The notes: generated by a model from the sequence alone, not told the origin. A stretch of DNA of 64,000 bases from Batrachochytrium dendrobatidis JAM81 (GCF_000203795.2 NW_006281108.1:749868-813867); one strand, 5' to 3'; counted from the stretch's first letter, positions 39,174 to 49,860 are shown. Made by a program: numbers and translations.

Positions 39174-39734
39174 TTTGAAAGAAAAAGGCTACCTTTAATG
39201 AATATAGAATTTTCAAAATATACCAATGTTGCTTACTTTTGGATGCAAAGATTGTATGTGAATGTGGAGAATCTTATTTTGACTGCGAATTTGAATGAAC
39301 CCTTGATTGCCTATATAAACCCAAACTATCCCAAAAGCAACGAAAGATTAAGCAGCATGGATACCAAATACAAGAATATCAAGAAAAAGGAATACATGCT
39401 TTTTTGGAATCCCAGTTACATTGTTAAACTCGGAAAATCATGAAGCGAAATCATCATCTAATGACAACAAGAATTCTCTTAGTCGTGAAGAGATATGAAC
39501 GAAGCATCTAGCAGTATATCGTACAATTTTGAACTCCTTATAAAAGCACGATGCCATCATTAATTGGTGGTAAAATTGCTGAAATTCATACTCAGCTGCC
39601 AATATATCCTGAATCAAATCGTTGATTTTGTGAAAAGGCTCATACGTTGTAACCATTGATGGGGAGACCAGTTAAAGGATATTTGGAGGTTTCTCAAGCT
39701 ATTGCTGACCAGATACACAGCGATTTGTCAGTCA
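39174..39734. other. Gap between the alpha-kinase and the Tc1-type element
   Basis: No convincing gene. A 72-residue minus-strand frame (39438-39656, begins MVTTYEPFHKINDLIQ) is open and helical-looking but matches nothing I know. The promoter of the alpha-kinase should lie within the first few hundred bases. Confidence 0.4.
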
Positions 39735-40831
39735 CAGTCGTATCCGCATATAATGGAACATTGAATAAGCTAAATACATGATAAACAGTCATGCTTGATT
39801 GGTGTCAATTTTACTGAACAATGTTGTGCTCCTGGAATCATCGTTTAGAAACAGTTTGTGATAGGTTTAGCATTCAAAACATGTCCTTTTACGTATGGAA
39901 TAATGTACTTTTATGTCAAAACTTTCTATGATATATTGTCATCAAACCAGCACATCAAATCATTGATTGATGGTCAGCCTTTGGAATGATGTTTTCAAAA
40001 ATTGCTTGGATTTGAAGGTTGCAAGAAATATACTTTCGTGGTATCATGACAAACAAATTCTAAACAAAAAATTGATGACATTCAAAATTGGACATGTAAC
40101 AAGTTGTGGTCCTCCACACTTGGGAAACAAGACACTGAGACGCATTTGTGGACCTTGCCAAGCGCAAATGTCCCGGCCAGCATTGTCAATGATCCTGATA
40201 ACAATATTACGTGGAAAACCCAACTCTTGTGAGTGACGAACAGATTGGTAACAAGGAATGTATCGAGGCTTTTATTGACAACGGTAGAACAGTGAATCCA
40301 GATATCTGGATTTCAATGGACGAGTCCAGTATCAAACTTGTCGATCTAGAATGTATGGTTATGCAAAAACAAGAATGTAAGGTCTAAACAACAGATTAAA
40401 ACTGTGGTTTGATTGTGTGCATCATACAATGGTCGGTATGTTTGAGGCTGACCAAGGAAGCTGTCAAGATCGTAATATTGACTTTCTAAACAACGACATG
40501 CAACATTTCCAAACATGCATGCTATTCTAGACAGTATTACATTCCACAAAGCAACTTTCTGATTAGACATGGTTTACCAACCATTCAACAAACAGCGCGC
40601 AGATTGGAACCATACCACACAGTTCCATACTATCCATTCCTAAACCTTGCAGAAAATGACTCGAGTATAATAAAGAATGGGTTCGTTTGTCGAGCAATTC
40701 CAGACACTGAAGAACTGAGAGTGCCTATCAAGTCAATCTGTAGTAGGAAAACAATGAATATTCAATCATTGCATATTCTGGAACGATGACTGCAGGACAA
40801 ATACAAGTCCCACTTTACGTGAATACAGCTG
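39735..40831 (+). mobile_element. Tc1/mariner element carrying decayed transposase
   Basis: Left terminus CAGTCGTATCCGCATATAAT and right terminus, read on the other strand, CAGCTGTATTCACGTAAAGT. Both resemble the MITE ends of this window. The right end is followed by TA; the left is preceded by CA rather than TA. Length about 1.1 kb, the lower end for Tc1/mariner. Inside, an N-terminal helix-turn-helix-like piece (39967-40236: TFKIGHVTSCGPPHLGNKTL) precedes DDE-type pieces shared with 5078-5570, namely IWISMDESSIKLVD and VPYYPFLNLAENDSSIIK. Frames are broken by stops, although GTAAGG at 40377-40382 could be an intron donor. This makes it the candidate parent of the MITE family, now inactive. 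Confidence 0.65.
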
Positions 40832-40899
40832 TAGATTAGACTGTATCAACAATTATTGGAAAGCATCAATCAACATTAAATGCTTGTCTACATTTTTCT

Positions 40900-42020
40900 T
40901 TATAAAAACAACCTACATAAGCCATTTTTCATCCTCAACTCTTTATTTTATCATGCTATCAAGAGCCATGCCACTCCAACAGGAAGCTCATCTCCCATGA
41001 CTTTGCAATGTACCTCAAACCAAAAGGTGTTCAGCATCAGACCATTGCACCGTATAATTTTCAGCAAAACGGTATTGCTGAGCGCCAAAACCAATCAATA
41101 GGAGATACGATTAGACTTATGCTGACCACTTCAAACATGCCCAAAACTTTTTGGGTTGAAGCTACCAATACAGCTGTTTATCTCCAAAATCGGCCAGCTC
41201 ACTCCACATTCGACGAATTAACCTCATATAAGATGTGGACAGGTGCTGCACAATGTGTGCAACATCCTTGTGCATTTGGCTGTGAAGCCAACATTGTCCT
41301 ACCAAAAAATTCGGGAGATTGGATCCAAGAACCACCAAGTGTATAATGATTGAATACAAACAAGACTCAAAAGCCTATCGATCCTAAAATTTTGATGAAA
41401 AAAGTATGATATCCATTAGAGATGCCATTTTGAATGAATACAAGTTTTCTATAAAGGCATCTGGAAATTAAATCAGGATTCCGTCGTATCACACTGGAAA
41501 ATATCCAACAGTATATATGGGTATATCAGATGACTAAGATGAACATGTGGATATTCCATAAACAGTTCCAAATTAACCTCAATCATTTCCTACCGTAGAT
41601 TCTTGTCCTATTCCTCCTTTAGAACTGTTTGTAGACGTTGCTTGAAACTTTCAATCCTTATTACAGTTGAATCAACAGTTAAACGCGAATCTTCAAGCTC
41701 ACTAGAAAAACTACCACAATTCCAGATCCCTTTGCAAGATTATATCAAATGAATTTCAATCCAAACAGATTGGATGAGCCATACAAGAGATAAACCTACG
41801 TGAATGCTAACAAAAAGTTTACTCCGGACACCCTTACTCCAGTCGATCGAGGTATTTCTAGAAACAAGCAGATCTCAGACTCGTACAACAAAAAAGATAT
41901 TTTCAGATCCAGCTATGCACTAACTGCAACTGCTTGCACTCAACCAGGCAATATTCCTTTGGTTCCATGTCAGAGTCAAGTGTACTTTCAAACAGTGGCA
42001 CATTGGCTTGGTTTCGAGTA
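40900..42020 (+). pseudogene. Ty1/copia retrotransposon remnant (integrase core and linker)
   Basis: The best piece, 40990-41346, reads YLKPKGVQHQTIAPYNFQQN, GIAERQNQSIGDTIRLML, FWVEATNTAVYLQNRPAHST. This is the C-terminal half of the copia integrase core with its APYTPQQNGxAER hallmark and catalytic Glu. Downstream frames keep copia-like traces (KAYR...NFDEKSMISIRDAIFN at about 41370-41435, then IPPLELFVDVA) interrupted by stops. No gag, protease, reverse transcriptase or LTRs were seen, so it is a fragment. Confidence 0.75.
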
Positions 42021-42981
42021 GGAGCAGTTGTAGCGATCTCATCTTCATCGTTGTTCAAGTGTTAATTTTGCTGGTTTGACACCTTCCTTATACTAATGTT
42101 TCTTAATTTTTTCATTCAGCAGAGGCTAACGGATTATACAGCAAAATTTTCAACAAGTCGACTAAACGTTAACAATACTGCTGATTCAAGTCAGGAATCA
42201 AAGGGTTTTCAGGAGAGTTTTGCCACTTTACAAAATATTGGCTGAATTGAAAAGTCGAGGTTTTCTTTTTGTTGAATGTAAAAACACAGTTTCGATTAAC
42301 GCAAGAAACAGTGCAAAAGGCAAAAAGTAGAAATAGCTTAAAACTGGATGATTTAAAACTAGCCTTTACTCTACAGTGGCTTGAAAACAAGAATTGTGTT
42401 TCTCAAGGCAATGAGTACTTGTGAACTGGAGAATGGAAGCTTACACTCTCAGAGCACCACTTGAAATTCTATTTGAACCAGAATTTAACTTGCAAGGAGG
42501 GAAATTTGGCTTTAAAGGAGCAGCTTCTTACTATTAAAGAGAAAGAAATACTGAAACTTTAACCTACTTTTGAAAGCTTACAACAGAAACTCGAATGGGC
42601 ATTGGTTCTACTCAACGATCTCTATCTGTGCAAACCAAGAGTGACGAGGATCTCGTTAAAACCGAAAATTTGAGATTGCAGAACCCAAATGATGCTTTCG
42701 AATACTTGATATACCATCTGGAAAAGATTGTCGATGTTTCAAAGCTACAAAAAAATAAAACAGTCTTCAGATCAACTTTACAAGTATGAACTTTGGTAGG
42801 AAAAGTATAGGATATTGCATTGAAAGACTCGAGCTGCTAGAAAAATTCACTGATAGACTTTGAACCTGACTTTTGTTTAGAATAGCCTTCAAATTGCTCA
42901 CAACCTTTCACAAAACTCAATCTTTTTCCAACAGTAGTTTTGAACCAGAACTCTGATGAATGCATTCAGCTACAGAATAGC
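42021..42981. other. Decayed coding-like stretch, unassigned
   Basis: Plus-strand frames read like an eroded charged, coiled-coil-type protein (for example RLTDYTAKFSTSRLNVNNTA near 42125, and LRLQNPNDAFEYLIYHLEKI at 42673-42732), with stops between. Nothing recognised. It may be a remnant of an accessory gene or transposon. Confidence 0.35.
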
Positions 42982-43510
42982 TTATATTAGGAGACCCAAA
43001 TGTCTGGTAAATTCTGCCATAAAGGCATAGTGCTCCATATAGTAGTAGTAAGATGATTTGGAGATGCCAAGTCTGCTGTTGACATAGTCCAAGAAGCGTC
43101 CCTTGTGGCCATCCCCAAATGTTTCCAGCAGTTTCATCAAGGACCTTGCTATCAGCATTACTTTTTTTGATGCTAATTCATTCGCTGCTTTGAGTTGCTT
43201 CATATTCAATCGGATTGATTTCGTCAGCCGGTTTTTGATTTCCACAGCAGATAAGCCAGTAAACCTGTATGAGGATGACTCATCCAGCACACTGAGATTG
43301 ATGTCGTAGTGTAGCATTTCAATAAGAATGATTTAGACTTTTCAGTGTCTGTTTTGACAGTTTCTGGTGTTCCCCTTGAACTGGTACATTCCCTTCAATA
43401 TAACCAGACAAATTTAATGTCAATTTGAGTGATTGTTGCCTCCAAGGCTACATTAGGACATTTTCGCTGCTGCTTGACCCAGTCAGTAAAGTGGTTGTAG
43501 TCACTCATTT
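42982..43510 (-). pseudogene. Broken small helical gene of the accessory island
   Basis: Two minus-strand pieces in different frames. The 5' piece from 43510 reads MSDYNHFTDWVKQQRKCPNV, then ALEATITQIDIKFVWLY and a stop. The 3' piece (43317-42982) has 111 residues with KNRLTKSIRLNMKQLKAANE, then FLDYVNSRLGISKSSYYYYM. The latter looks like a helix-turn-helix-type block: a run of helices, then LGISKSS and aromatic residues, loosely resembling the bacterial DUF3102 style of domain. No family assigned. Divergent from the CaaX gene at 43655. Frame breaks suggest decay, or an intron I could not resolve. Confidence 0.4.
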
Positions 43511-43654
43511 GAAGTTTTTGGTAATGATTTGTGGCAATTGCTATTTTTATACTCTAGACGCTACCGGGAAGGTCTTGGGAAATTCTAGAAGCTAAATTTT
43601 TTCCCTTCACAAACTCATTTTTATGAAACTAATTCTCCTTCAAATCATTCAACA

Positions 43655-44380
43655 ATGTCAACCTCGAACCAAACGAACATTCCTGATAAAGTCTTGACAG
43701 AAGAAGAGAAGCAGTCAATTATCAATGCTGCTAAAGGCCAGTACAAGGAGTCTATAAAGAGCCGAAGAGTCGAAGCTGTATTGGTTTACGGTGTGGTTTT
43801 ATATGGGAAACCTCCATCATTCTATTCGGGTTGGGCCAGTGGAACAACAGGTCATTGGGGAATCGTTGTTGATGGATACTTGAATCATCTAGTTTTCAAG
43901 TTGGATCAAAACAGACAGCCAGTGGGAATCGAGTTTGAAAGTCAACGTTTTCGTCAAGAATGGATCGATGAAGGGAAGGTGACTGCTAAAGAAGAAATTG
44001 GCTCAACATCTCTTCCACTAGATGCTATCGCCGCTGTTGGAGAATCACTAATTTTGCATTTTGGCGATTACCGACGACTGTACAGAAACTGTCAGACATT
44101 TGCGGACATTTTTGTGCAAATTGTTTGTGACGTCGACCACAAAGCATTCTCTTCACCATCTATCCAGAATGTTATCGCCACTACTCTTTTGGCTTTTCCC
44201 CTGACTACAGTCGGCGGCTCCGTTATGCACATCAAGCAAAAAAAATTCATCAAGAAAGTCATCAAGAAAACAAAAAAGGCAATTTCTTGGGAAGATATTG
44301 TTGATGCTGAAATTAATGATGAGATCAACAAAATTGAGCTGGGCATTGTTGGATCAAAAACTAGTTGTTCCCTTATGTAA
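43655..44380 (+). CDS. CaaX-ending protein with possible permuted papain-like (LRAT/NlpC-like) fold
   Basis: Single open exon, 241 residues, intact. GHWGIVVDGYLNHLVFKL (His67) and RRLYRNCQTFADIFVQIV (Cys146) resemble the His-box and NC-box of LRAT, PPPDE and NlpC/P60 circularly permuted proteins, in which the His precedes the Cys nucleophile. A moderately hydrophobic stretch (174-190) follows, then a lysine-rich segment (QKKFIKKVIKKTKK) and a C-terminal CSLM, a CaaX box predicting farnesylation. Basic patch plus CaaX implies anchoring to a membrane, where many LRAT-type proteins use a C-terminal helix instead. Enzyme activity (acyltransferase, protease or other) cannot be told from sequence. 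It lies 284 bp inside an element-type terminus at 44664. The fold call is tentative; the ORF and CaaX are certain. Confidence 0.6.
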   Translation: MSTSNQTNIPDKVLTEEEKQSIINAAKGQYKESIKSRRVEAVLVYGVVLYGKPPSFYSGWASGTTGHWGIVVDGYLNHLVFKLDQNRQPVGIEFESQRFRQEWIDEGKVTAKEEIGSTSLPLDAIAAVGESLILHFGDYRRLYRNCQTFADIFVQIVCDVDHKAFSSPSIQNVIATTLLAFPLTTVGGSVMHIKQKKFIKKVIKKTKKAISWEDIVDAEINDEINKIELGIVGSKTSCSLM

Positions 44381-44619
44381 TTACTTTTTCATCTTGTATA
44401 GTAAAAAGCATGTTCTTAATAATACGTTTTATGACAGCTTTCTTTCTGTTCTGATATTATTGCGGGATAATTCATTTATGACAAATGATACATTCAAGTT
44501 CTTTGGTAAATCAAAAGATAATATCTTCATTTTGTACATCTAACTGATTTTTTATTGGATAATGTGAATGACGAAATTTACCAAACTTTCAATTAATATG
44601 AAGAAAGCGTAAAATGTCG

Positions 44620-44664
44620 CAGTAAATGAAAAGCGGTATCATTCGGTGCTCTACCCTTACTACT
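44620..44664 (+). repeat. Right-terminus copy of the 6.1-kb element family (degenerate)
   Basis: Read on the minus strand from 44664 it begins AGTAGTAAGG and continues with GCACCGAATGATACC, identical over 15 bases to the terminus ending at 47094 and close to that at 55699. Further in, similarity fades or is interrupted. Same orientation as the other two right termini. No matching left end was found. Confidence 0.55.
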
Positions 44665-45282
44665 TCCAATGTATAAACGACACATCGTATAGTTCCATTT
44701 AAATGCTTTTATAGTGTAGTCATTGAATTCTTTTGATTTGGAAAGCATCCTTTCAAGGCAACCAGGTCTTGTCCTATGAATTGTCTAGTTTGCAAATATT
44801 TTGGTAATGGACCATGAGTGCGATTTTTGTCAGGTAATTCAGACTTGTAAATAGTAATTCGTCTGGTTCATACCTTGATTCTAGTATTGTCATCTATATG
44901 AGAACTGACTGGTGTTTCCGAATTGATGGCAGATAGTGTAGATTCTCCAATAGAAACCAATAAATTGATTGTATCTGCATGGGGATGTGCTTCATACGTT
45001 CCATTTCTGTATGTATGAGAATCTAGTTCGGGACGACGGATACGACCAATTGCTCTTGCGAATGCATTGAGTGAATTCTTGTTGACCAATTTGAGCTCTT
45101 CTTCCAAATCTGAATCATTTAGAGCAGCAACTCTTCTAATCCAGGTTGTAAAGCTGTTCAGACATTTATAGTAAACAATGGAAATTACAATTGTAAACTA
45201 AAGATTTGCCTCAATGTTCAATCTTGTAAAATAAGTGAACAATTATAAGGTTGGATAAAGCTGCAAATACAAGGAAAAGCAT
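44665..45282 (-). other. Partial open frame of unknown protein, otherwise nothing
   Basis: A minus-strand frame open from about 45192 to 44868 reads NSFTTWIRRVAALNDSDLEE, then NAFARAIGRIRRPELDSH and GESTLSAINSETPVSSHI, which looks protein-like (charged helix, no repeats). It lacks an upstream Met apart from an internal MEEELKLVN. It may be a 3' exon or a truncated gene. No family recognised. Confidence 0.35.
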
Positions 45283-46217
45283 TTATTGATTGATAGAGAC
45301 TGAAGACCCAGCAGGTGTCGTACGAGGGCTGTTGATATGAGATTGCTTCACCACATAGTAGACAAGACGGTAGATTAGGTCAAATCCTTCCTTGACATAA
45401 TTTTCAGGATTCAATTGATACTCTTTTGAAACAAACAATGATCCATTTTCATCAATGAAAACAAACTTCCAGATCGAGCCAGTTGAATGAATGCCATAGA
45501 CTTGAAGATTCCTCATTTCAGCTTTCTTTCTGCGATAATGAATGGAAGCACATTCCCCAATGCATTGCAACAGAGTCTCATTGTTTGTCACTTTAGCTCC
45601 AATTGCGACCAAATGAGGAAGCTTTCTAAGGCCACGGTGGCAGATGGTGTAGTCACAGTTCCCATTTAAGCGTCTTTTCTTGACTTTATTCACCAAAGTC
45701 ATATGATACTCGCAAATGATAATAAAATCTGGAAATTGGGCAACTACTTCCCGAAGAAAAAGATCAAAGTTCTTCTGCTTGCTTCGGCGCCAAATTCAAA
45801 GACGGAGCAATTCTTCTTGAACAATTCAACAAACTCTGGAGAAGCTTCAACTGTGGTGTCAACTGGAATATTTTCCCAAACTTGATTTTCGTCTTCAACT
45901 CCAGTCGCTTCGCTAATAAATGGCATTGTAGCTTTTCCATAGGACATTGATACCATTTCCTTTTGAGCCTGTTCTACAACTGCAACGCTGATGAATAGAG
46001 GAGTCTTTGCTGTATTCTGAGCAGGAATAGGGTTGTCTGGTTGTAAAGGAGTACCACCATCAGTAGTGGAAAGACAGAGTTGAGCAGGAGCATAGGAATC
46101 AAAGTGAGGAGAGAGCTCCTTCTTGCAGGCTTTAAGAAGGTCGTCCACAATCTCGCAGTCTTCAGTAGATACCCTTGTAGCGTTGTTTGGCTTGAATTTG
46201 ACCCAAAGTTTTGTCAT
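45283..46217 (-). pseudogene. Crinkler-type (CRN) protein with nuclease-like C-terminus, frame-broken
   Basis: Effector-type Crinkler gene. The N-terminal header (MTKLWVKFKPNNATRVSTED, about residues 1-90) has the ubiquitin-like pattern of CRN headers, ending TPLFISVAVVEQ. A linker follows, then a C-terminal region with GECASIHYRRKKAEMRNLQV and GSIWKFVFIDENG. This is the texture of the PD-(D/E)XK nuclease domains that CRN proteins often carry. The position where the family usually has an E-x-K motif reads AIGAK, so the acidic residue may be lost. Header and C-terminal frames differ by one base near 45780, at a short AAGC-type repeat; no intron signals fit well. Hence probably a pseudogene, unless this is a sequencing error. 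The product would act in a nucleus (host or self). I describe the break only. Confidence 0.65.
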
Positions 46218-46284
46218 TTTTAAAGCTTTTTTTTCCTCAAATAAACTGAAAAATGACAAAAATATACTTCAAAACACCAACACT

Positions 46285-46757
46285 TTGATACACTGCTCAC
46301 TATTGACCAATTTAAAGGCAAGACTATTTCAGCTCTGAAATGTGCGATAAATGAAGCAGTTATGCCTGCTTTGCAGACTCCTATTTGCAATTTAGATTTG
46401 AAAATAGGAAACTCGATTATTGAAGTATTAAGAGCCTCTGATTTGAAGGATGTATTAGAAGAAGCTCAAGTTTCAATCACCAACACAATCATAGTGATTC
46501 CTTCAGTGCCTTACCTAGACCAATGCATTTTGTGTTTTTGCTTTTCATTTGGTTTAGGACTTGGTTATTCTGTCGCTATCTTTTTGAGACTGACTAATGA
46601 AGTGGAAGAATATCATCATCCATTTATTGCTGATGTCATATTCATCATTATTGATATGACTGGCTTAGGATGCTCTCTATACACTATTTGGCAGTTGATC
46701 TGGCAAGCAACAATGGAATTCACAACTTGCATCTGTTTTCGCTGGAGTTGTCTGTAG
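46285..46757 (+). pseudogene. Crinkler header remnant
   Basis: Frame open from about 46285 reads TIDQFKGKTISALKCAINEA, then LEEAQVSITNTIIVIPSVP. This matches the order of a CRN ubiquitin-like header: a strand, a TI-x-x-LK helix, then the IxVxxP end. No Met begins the header. After it the frame turns into hydrophobic, probably membrane-like or frameshifted sequence (CFCFSFGLGLGYSVAIFL) and stops at 46757. It is divergent from the CRN gene at 46217. The terminal repeat ending at 47094 begins about 160 bp downstream. Recognition is by pattern only. Confidence 0.5.
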
Positions 46758-46914
46758 TCTTTTTGTAGAACCATCTTACCATTCCTGAAAAGGTAATAAT
46801 AAGTTTTAGTAAGAATCATCCAATAAACGTTAAACAATAACTGGCATTATCTGATCGTGGTTACTATTTAACTTTACTACCAGATCTTGGTATAACGGCA
46901 GGATCCATTTAAAG

Positions 46915-47094
46915 CATTAGTATGAGTCTCGCACAAATAGCTCCTAATAATTCCAACTTGAATGCGATCACCCTTAGGTTTCTGACCTTGATGCTCATAT
47001 CTGATAACTTGTTATTTTGACAATTTCAGAGCAAATTTAGCAGTAATTGTTGGTTAAGAAAATTGGTATCATTCGGTGCCCAATATATACTACT
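46915..47094 (+). repeat. Right-terminus copy of the 6.1-kb element family
   Basis: On the minus strand from 47094 it starts AGTAGTATATATTGG and contains GCACCGAATGATACC, then a long match to the termini at 49558 and 55699 (for example TTATCAGATATGAGCATCAA versus TTATCGGAGATGAGCAATCA). Similarity runs about 180 bp, to the TTTAAATGGA motif near 46910. Directly outside the terminus begins a DNA polymerase remnant in the opposite orientation, so this element end was inserted into, or has cut, that older copy. Confidence 0.75.
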
Positions 47095-49243
47095 CACGTC
47101 AATAATGCTAATGCCAGCTTTATGAATATCAAAATGGATCGTTTTGAACAAGCTGGTCAACTTTTTTGTTGCTTCAGTCGCAGGCTTTACATCCAAACTA
47201 TTGTAATGTTTCAACAACTCGGACGGGTTTTTACAATTGCATTGTAGCATGATCAGTGTTTCTTATATTAGTTTTTGATAAATCATTGTAAACCCATGTA
47301 TTTGCAGGGATTGGTGAATGTTTAGTAGTTTAATCAAACCATATTTTTGATGGTTTAATTGTAGGATACTTTTTCCAGATGCGTGTGTATGTTTTGGGTT
47401 GTTGTATGAGCAAACATGTATTTTGAACATTCTGCATCAAATGGTTTCAAATACTTGTTCAAGAGTGTTGCAAGTGATGGGCAAACAATGATATTTTTAA
47501 AAATAAACTTGTCGTTTGAAACCATTGTACTTGATATTGCACTTGATAGTATGATTGGTTTATATATATTGTGATGGTTAAACTGACATTTACAAATAGA
47601 TATCATATTGTAACACATTTTCATAACAATTTTTTGTTTTCTTATTGTTCTTTGATAACTCATACGATATCCTGCGTAAAACTGACTTGATCTGCTCACA
47701 ACATTTGACATCCATTAAATGCGTATATTGTATTGGGGTTTTATCGCACCCATCAGCATTAAATCTTTTAATTTTCCTGTTGTGATCTACACTACAATTT
47801 AACTGATTCTCAATCGTTTAAACCCATTGCCTTTTTCTTTTTGAATATACTTTTAGTTTTCTTACTATTTTGAATGGGAATGTGAGGCAAATATATGTTC
47901 ATAACATTAGTATCATATGACAAAGAATTGAATCCATTAATTGAAAGCATGCAAGTTTTATGTTGCAATCATCACTCAGATCATCGATTCAAGTAAACAT
48001 GGGCTGTAGAGTTGATGCATTTTTAATTTCCTTCATTTTTTAAAGTATGATTGTTAATGACTCTTGTATTCGTTCCAACAAACATAAAGACAGGCTCCTT
48101 TTCTTACTTTCAATCAAGCCGATGCCCAAGAACTCGTGTGCTTCAGTGTATTGTAGTTTTCCTGTGGTGTTCTTGTATCCAATCAGGTTTCAAAGTCGTG
48201 GAATATAAAATAGGAATAGAATCTTGACTCGTTTGGTAATTTGACTACAGAAGTATCCGATTCTTCAAATATGCTTGGTTTTGGATTGTATTGCCATTTT
48301 CAAATGTTGTTTTAGCGTGCACTTTATTGCTGAATGTTTCTCAAGTTTCTTGTATTCTGTCAAAAACCATTGCAATTTATAGATTCAAGTACTTTTGCTA
48401 TACTGGCTATGCTTTTAATGAATGAGAAATGATGCCTTGCAGTTTCAACTTTAATAAAAATATTTAAATTCAAGGTATGTTGATAATTTTGAAACAAATG
48501 CTTTTCCATCAAAGCTTCATCACCTCTAAATAATAAATGTTGATGTTTACTTGGAGATGAGCCTCAATATCATTTAGTTGTTTTATATCAACACTGTTAT
48601 AATCTGAATTAAATGATTTGCAACAACTTGTAAATACCCTGTTGTTTTCCCATGTATTCGGTCTATTCTACATGATGAATTTAGAAGGCATGTCAAACAG
48701 TTCCAAAAACAAGTATTGTGTTCATTCTTATACAATGCCTTTACTATTAATGACAAAATCGGGAAGTTTAATGTTGCTTCCAATTGTCATTCCTGGTAAT
48801 GCGGTAGTTGAAAGCACGTTTGTAAATTCTTCCAACAGTTCATTTTGAATTTGGTCTTTCAAGCTGTTCTATTAAACCACTTTTAATTCCTGAATAACAT
48901 TCCAACAGAGCTGTTTATCAATAGAGTTTGTCCAAGTTTGTTAAGGATAAATGTATTGTCTGATGGATAAAGGATCATAAATACTCTTGTTTCAATGTTT
49001 TGAATGAAATTCTAATTGTAAATCAAGTCAATAACGCAGTTTTTGGATTTGATGATTTGTCCTTGCATTGTCGTGTAGATCTTGAATAAACAAATCTATG
49101 CTGTAAGTATTCAAAAGTTTTTGGTTTTGATTTAAAGGGATGCTTTTATACTTTTGTTTCGATTGTTTCTGTGGCTTTGTCGCATCTATTTGCAATTGAA
49201 CGCACTGATTGTATTTGACTGTTTCTTCAAGACCAAAAAACAA
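47095..49243 (-). pseudogene. Decayed protein-primed family-B DNA polymerase, antiparallel copy
   Basis: Minus-strand fragments run parallel to the better copy at 51.3-53.6 kb: a start segment near 49243 (FFGLEETVKYNQCVQLQ versus FSGMDDAKTYHQLLQLQ); near 48750 GMTIGSNIKLPDFVINSKGI versus EVSIGASVILPDFIKNSKSI; near 47500 a piece with LNKYLKPFDAECSKYMFAH versus KFLKMFDAQSQKGIFPHK; and at 47200-47105 LLKHYNSLDVKPATEATKKL, LFKTIHFDIHKAGI versus LLNDYNNLDAKPGVEATKKL. Many stops and frame changes lie between. It ends abruptly at the element terminus at 47094, so the polymerase part proper is missing. About 2 kb of otherwise gene-free sequence. Confidence 0.7.
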
Positions 49244-49557
49244 TCCCTTGATATATTTTCTAAATCTAAACTTGGGGTTTTATTCTTTTTAATCTAGTCT
49301 TGCTACCTGTGCTATCAAAGTCTGCATTCGTTTCTTTTTGTTGTTTTTATTCAGAATTAACTCGATTGATAATTCTTCACGGTTGTAAATGCAATGAACC
49401 TTGTATAAAGCAATGTATCTTTTGGGTTTTGATCATTTCAATTGGATTGACCATTCATTCTGAACGAGAATCTTTAATGTTTTGCAAGAAAATAACAATT
49501 TGTTTTTGAATCAATTATTAATTAGAAACTAATTATGCATGAACTATAATGCGGGTT

Positions 49558-49860
49558 AGTAGTATATATTGGATACCGGATGATACCAGTTTTCTTGACC
49601 AATGACTAGCACTAAATATTGTACGAAGTTGTCAAAAATAGCAAGTTATCGGAGATGAGCAATCAAGGTCAAAAACAATGGGGTATTATAGTGAGTAGCT
49701 TATTAGTTTGAACTATCAGGAGTTTTCAGTGCCAGACTCACACCAACGCTTTAAATGGAATATCTTATTTTTGATGAGTGTATATAGAGCTATCACAAGT
49801 ACGGTAACAAAGAGTACCAATAGATGATTTCATTGAATTATCAACTTAATTTCAATTATT
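49558..49860 (-). repeat. Left terminal inverted repeat of the 6.1-kb element
   Basis: Starts AGTAGTATATATTGG after CGGGTT and pairs with 55400-55699. The first about 200 bp are well conserved; the inner 100 bp pair more loosely. No coding sequence lies in it. Confidence 0.75.

Noticed and set aside
38928..39443. 171-residue plus-strand ORF
   Set aside because: It is mostly the antisense of the alpha-kinase exon, whose motifs are unmistakable on the minus strand.
39438..39656. 72-residue minus-strand ORF upstream of the alpha-kinase, considered as an extra 5' exon
   Set aside because: No splice donor/acceptor pair joins it to the kinase in frame, the kinase has its own Met, and the sequence matches no known kinase-associated region.
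43025..43060. AGTAGTAGTAAGATGATTT as a possible left element terminus
   Set aside because: Only the first few bases match the terminus family. The sequence is explained by Ser-Tyr codons of the fragment at 42982-43317, and similarity does not continue.
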